Origin: Eledone cirrhosa
Taxonomy: Eukaryota; Mollusca; Cephalopoda; Octopoda; Eledonidae
Reading direction: 5' to 3'
Length of the DNA: 64,000 nucleotides
Assembly (NCBI GenBank): GCA_964016885.1
Contig: OZ024741.1
Coordinates: forward strand, 413,015,812-413,079,811
Shown: piece by piece, positions 59,901 through 64,000 of the stretch
How positions within the stretch are numbered: position 1 is the first letter of the stretch
Layout: each line of letters starts with the position of its first letter
Program-made: the position numbers and the translations under genes
The notes under the pieces: model-generated
Seen by the model: the letters and a program-made list of their open reading frames with translations, nothing else
What the model was told of the DNA's origin: nothing
The model's database searches: none

Positions 59901-62749
59901 ACTGTCCCCCCTTACCATCACACCACCACCACCACCATTACCTATACAACACTGTCCTCCCTTACCATCACACCACCACCACCAACATTACCTATACAAC
60001 ACTGTCCCCCCTTGCCATCACACCACCACCACCATTACCTATACAACACTGTCCCCCTTACCATCACACCACCACCACCACCATTACCTATACAACACTG
60101 TCCCCCGTTACCATCACACCACCACCACCACCATTACCTATACAACGCTGTCCCCCGTTACCATCACACCACCACCACCACCTATACAGCACTGTCCCCC
60201 CTTACCATCACGCCACCACCACCACCACCTATACAACACTGTCCCCCCCTTACCATCACACCACCACCACCACCATTACCTATACAACACTGTACCCCTT
60301 GCCATCACACCACCACCACAATTACCTATACAACACTGTCCTCCCTTACCATCACACCACCACCACCAACATTACCTATACAACACTGTCCCCCCTTTCC
60401 ATCACACCACCACCATTACCTATACAACACTGTCCCCCCTTACCATCACACCACCACCACCACCATTACCTATACAACACTGTCCTCCCTTACCATCACA
60501 CCACCACCACCATTACCTATACAACACTGTCCCCCTTATCATCACACCACCACCACCACCATTACCTATACAACACTGTCCTCCCTTACCATCACACCAC
60601 CACCATTACCTATACAACACTGTCCCCCCTTACCATCACACCACCACTACCAACATTACCTATACAACACTGTCCTCCCTTACCATCACACCGCCACCCC
60701 CACCATTACCTATACAACACAGTCCCCCTTTACCATCACACCACCACCGTTACCTATACAACACTGTCCCTCCTTACCATCACACCAACACCACCACCAT
60801 TACCTATACAACATTGTCCCCCCTTACCATCACACCACCACCACCACCACCTATACAACACTGTCCCCCCTTAACATCACACCACCACCTATACAACACT
60901 GTCCCCCCTTACCATCACGCCACCACCACCATTACCTATACAACACTGTCCCCCCTTACCATCACACCACCACCACCACCATTACCTATACAACACTGTC
61001 ACCCGCCATACCATCACACCACCACTACCACCATTACCTATACAACACTGTCCTCCCTTACCATCACACCACCACCACCACCACCATTACCTATACAACA
61101 CTGTCCTCCCTTACCATCACACCACCACTACCACCACCACCACCTATACAACACTGTTCCCCGACATACCATCACACCACCACCACCACCTATACAACAC
61201 TGTCCCCCCTTACCATCACACCACCACCACCACCATTACCTATACAACACTGTCCTCCCTTACCATCACACCACCACCACCAACATTACCTATACAACAC
61301 TGTCCCCCCTTGCCATCACACCACCACCACCATTACCTATACAACACTGTCCTCCCTTACCATCACACCACCACCACCAACATTACCTATACAACACTGT
61401 CCCCCCTTGCCATCACACCACCACCACCATTACCTATACAACACTGTCCCCCCTTACCATCACACCACCACCACCACCATTACCTATACAACACTGTCCC
61501 CCCTTGCCATCACACCACCACCACCATTACCTATACAACACTGTCCCCCTTATAATCACACCACCACCACCGCCATTACCTATACAACACTGTCCCCCTT
61601 ATAATCACACCACCACCACCACCATTACCTATACAACACTGTCCCCCCTTACTATCACACCACCACTACCAACATTACCTATACAACACTGTCCTCCCTT
61701 ACCATCACACCACCACCACCGCCATTACCTATACAACACTGTCCCCCTTATAATCACACCACCACCACCACCATTACCTATACAACACTGTCCCCCCTTA
61801 CTATCACACCACCACTACCAACATTACCTATACAACACTGTCCTCCCTTACCATCACACCACCACCACCACCACCATTACCTGTACAACACTTCCCCCCC
61901 TTACCATCACACCACCACCAACATTACCTATACAACACTGTCCCCCCTTACCATCACGCCACCACCACCATTACCTATACAACACTGTCCCCCGCCATAC
62001 CATCAGACCACCACTACCAACATTACCTATACAACACTGTCGTCCCTTACCATCACACCAACACCACCACCACCACCTATACAACACAGTCCTACGTTAC
62101 CATCACACCACCACCACCACCACCACCACCTATACAACACTGTCCCCCTTACCATCACACCACCACCACCACCACTATTACCTATACAACACTGTCCCCC
62201 CTTACCATCACACCACCACCACCACCATTACCTATACAACACTGTCACCCGCCATACCATCACACCACCACCACCACCATTACCTATACAACACTGTCCT
62301 CCCTTACCATCACGCCACCACTACCACCACCACCACCTATACAACACTGTTCCCCGACATACCATCACACCACCACCACCACCATTACCTATACAACACT
62401 GTCCCCCCTTACCATCACACCACCACCACCACCATTACCTATACAACACTGTCCCCCCCTTACCATCACACCACCACCACCATTACCTATACAACACTGT
62501 TCCCCCCTTACCATCACACCACCGCTATCAACATTACCTATACAACACTGCCCCCCCATACCATCACACCACCACCACCACCATTACCTATACAAGACTG
62601 TCCCCCCATACCATCGCACCACCACCACCACCACCACCATTTCCTATACAACACTGTCCCCCATATACCATCACACCACCACCACCATTACCTATACAAC
62701 ACTGGCGTCTCCCATACCATCACACCACCACCATTACCTATACGACGCT

Positions 62750-62770
62750 CCCCCCCCCCCCCCTCCCCCC
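62750..62770 (+). repeat. Poly-C run in a terminal minisatellite unit
   Basis: Fourteen consecutive C, one T and six more C replace the usual C-rich linker of a terminal unit. The homopolymer sits among diverged units at the right edge of the array and may include sequencing length error. Confidence 0.8.
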
Positions 62771-62829
62771 AATACCATCATTCCACCACCACCATTACCT
62801 ATACAACACTGTCCCTCCCATACCATCAT

Positions 62830-62933
62830 GTAAGCTATATAAATTAACATTTGCCATATTATAAAATTTTGAGGGATTTACTAAAATTATAAATCCCACG
62901 TGTAAAATTGTAACTTAACCCTTTAGCATCTAT
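62830..62933 (+). other. Right boundary of the minisatellite array
   Basis: AT-rich transition without genes. GGATTTACTAAAATTAT followed by GTAACTTAACCC resembles, in order and nearly in spacing, the duplicated motif left of the array (2531-2738), with about 3 bp less between the ends. AACCCTTTAGCAT is a phrase I associate with a common octopus repeat. Confidence 0.55.
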
Positions 62934-64000
62934 GTTACTCTATATATACTATTTTTACCTCACAAATTACCTCACATAACATAACATTTACATTACTCTA
63001 TATATACTATTGTATTTTCACAGTAAAGGTTTTACCTCACATATCTCACATAACATTTACATTACTCTATATATACTATTGTATTGTCACAGTAAAGGCT
63101 TTAACTCACATAATATCTCACATAACATTTACATTACTCTATATATACTATTGTATTTTCACAGTAAAGGTTTTACCTCACATAATATCTCACATAACAT
63201 TTACATTACTCTATATATACTATTGTATTTTCACAGTAAAGTCTTTACCTTATATAATATCTAACATAACATTTACATTACTCTATATATACTATTATAT
63301 TTTCACAGTAAATCTTTACCTCACATAATATCTCACATAACATTTATATTACTCTATATATACTATTGTATTTTCACAGTAAAGGCTTTACCTCACATAA
63401 TATCTCACATAACATTTACATTACTCTATATATACTATTGTATTTTCACAGTAAAGTCTTTACCTTATATAATATCTAACATAACATTTACATTACTCTA
63501 TATATACTATTATATTTTCACAGTAAATCTTTACCTCACATAATATCTCACATAACATTTATATTACTCTATATATACTATTGTATTTTCACAGTAAAGG
63601 CTTTACCTCACATAATATCTCACATAACATTTACATTACTCTATATATACTATTGTATTTTCATGGTAAAGGCTTTACCTCACATAAAATTTACATTACT
63701 CTATATATACTATTGTATTTTCACAGTAAAGTCTTTACCTTATATAATATCTAACATAACATTTACATTACTCTATATATACTATTGTATTTTCACAGTA
63801 AAGGCTTTACCTCAAATAACATTTACATTACTCTATATATACAATTGTATTTTCGCAGTAAAGGCTTTACCTCACATAATATCTCACATAACATTTACAT
63901 TACTCTATATATACTATTGTATTTTCATGGTAAAGGCTTTACCTCACATAATACCTCCCATAACATTTACATTACTCTATATATACTATTGTATTGTCAC
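62934..64000 (+). repeat. 72-bp AT-rich tandem repeat, continues beyond window
   Basis: The unit starts with TTACTCTATATATACTATTG, continues with TATTTTCACAGTAAAGG and CTTTACCTCACATAATATC, and ends CACATAACATTTAC. Unit starts are near 62934, 62992, 63061, 63133, 63205, 63277, 63348, 63420, 63492, 63563, 63635, 63695, 63767, 63827, 63899 and 63971; two units are 60 bp through a 12-bp deletion. A three-unit, 215-bp higher-order period is visible (63277 to 63492, 63348 to 63563, 63420 to 63635). Because 72 is divisible by three, a periodic 24-residue open frame results at 63010-63264; it is not a gene. Unrelated to the 50-bp array. Confidence 0.95.

Larger units (their letters stand above)
41877..62829 (+). 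repeat. 50-bp minisatellite array, block 5 (21 kb)
   Basis: The first 4.2 kb or so (to about 46180) is the second copy of block 4, but no further Helitron follows. Later parts contain other nested duplications: a ~2.5-2.7-kb pair (about 51200-53900 and 53900-56350), a 270-bp pair at 51581-52120, and segments with the marker GTTCCCCGAAATACC near 56888 and 57664 (about 775 bp apart) and again near 59847. The marker ACACTAGTGCCCCCATACC occurs near 49133, 50536, 52454, 55152 and 58782. The last few units (after about 62500) are diverged. No gene. Confidence 0.97.

Noticed and set aside
3139..61604. Very long + strand open frames (up to 1,536 residues) rich in His, Pro and Thr
   Set aside because: The unit contains no stop codon in any of the three + frames, and at 50 bp it shifts frame each unit, so all frames give the same 50-residue periodic sequence. 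Overlapping frames are equally long. This is composition, not selection for coding.
3101..62829. CRISPR-like array of regularly spaced repeats
   Set aside because: There are no unique spacers: the segments between conserved cores are themselves CAC runs and C-rich linkers. The surrounding DNA is animal in character.
3101..62829. Centromeric satellite
   Set aside because: The unit is short and C-rich, and I see no CENP-B-box-like motif. Array size alone is not evidence of centromere function.
63010..63264. 84-residue open frame with a 24-residue period
   Set aside because: It is the translation of the 72-bp AT-rich tandem repeat, which stays in frame because 72 is divisible by three.

Overview
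The window reads as non-coding genomic DNA from a cephalopod, most likely an octopus. The main evidence is a set of tRNA-derived SINE sequences near the left end (44-393 and 2155-2515) whose bodies match the SINE type familiar from octopus and squid genomes. AT-rich flanks and dispersed repeats of the kind common in octopus intergenic DNA agree with this. I find no protein-coding gene, functional tRNA, rRNA or CRISPR array. The species call rests on recognition of repeat families, not on a database search.

Layout. (1) 1-3100 is a mosaic of old repeats: a roughly 425-bp repeat present as two direct copies plus one inverted partial copy, with one copy split by a SINE; a perfect 194-bp-arm palindrome (1428-1841); three consecutive SINE pieces; and a duplicated AT-rich motif leading up to the array edge. 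(2) 3101-62829 is one giant minisatellite array with a modal 50-bp unit: a CAC run, a conserved core, and a variable C-rich linker. It holds roughly 1,200 units in about 56.1 kb. (3) Four copies of the same 908-bp element sit inside the array at 5734-6641, 9967-10874, 35709-36616 and 40969-41876. Each begins with TC after an A, ends with a small hairpin followed by CTAG, and is followed by T. These are the hallmarks of a non-autonomous Helitron. Removing the element restores an uninterrupted minisatellite unit, so it inserted once into an AT dinucleotide of a unit and was then copied with its surroundings. (4) 62830-62933 is a short AT-rich boundary related to the sequence left of the array. 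(5) 62934-64000 is a second, unrelated tandem array with a 72-bp AT-rich unit that runs off the window.

The large array is organised at several nested scales: CAC slippage (3 bp), the 50-bp unit, two-unit 99-bp dimers, 197-bp and 270-bp duplications, segments of about 0.78 kb and 2.5-2.7 kb, and blocks of 4.2-5.3 kb, some carrying the Helitron. The Helitron copies differ from one another by about three substitutions by eye, so the large-scale copying looks recent. The + strand of the array is very poor in G and free of stop codons in all three frames, which explains the very long apparent reading frames of His/Pro/Thr-rich sequence; these are not genes. The most interesting object is the combined structure: a Helitron frozen inside a minisatellite and spread as part of higher-order repeats, giving a molecular marker of how the array grew.
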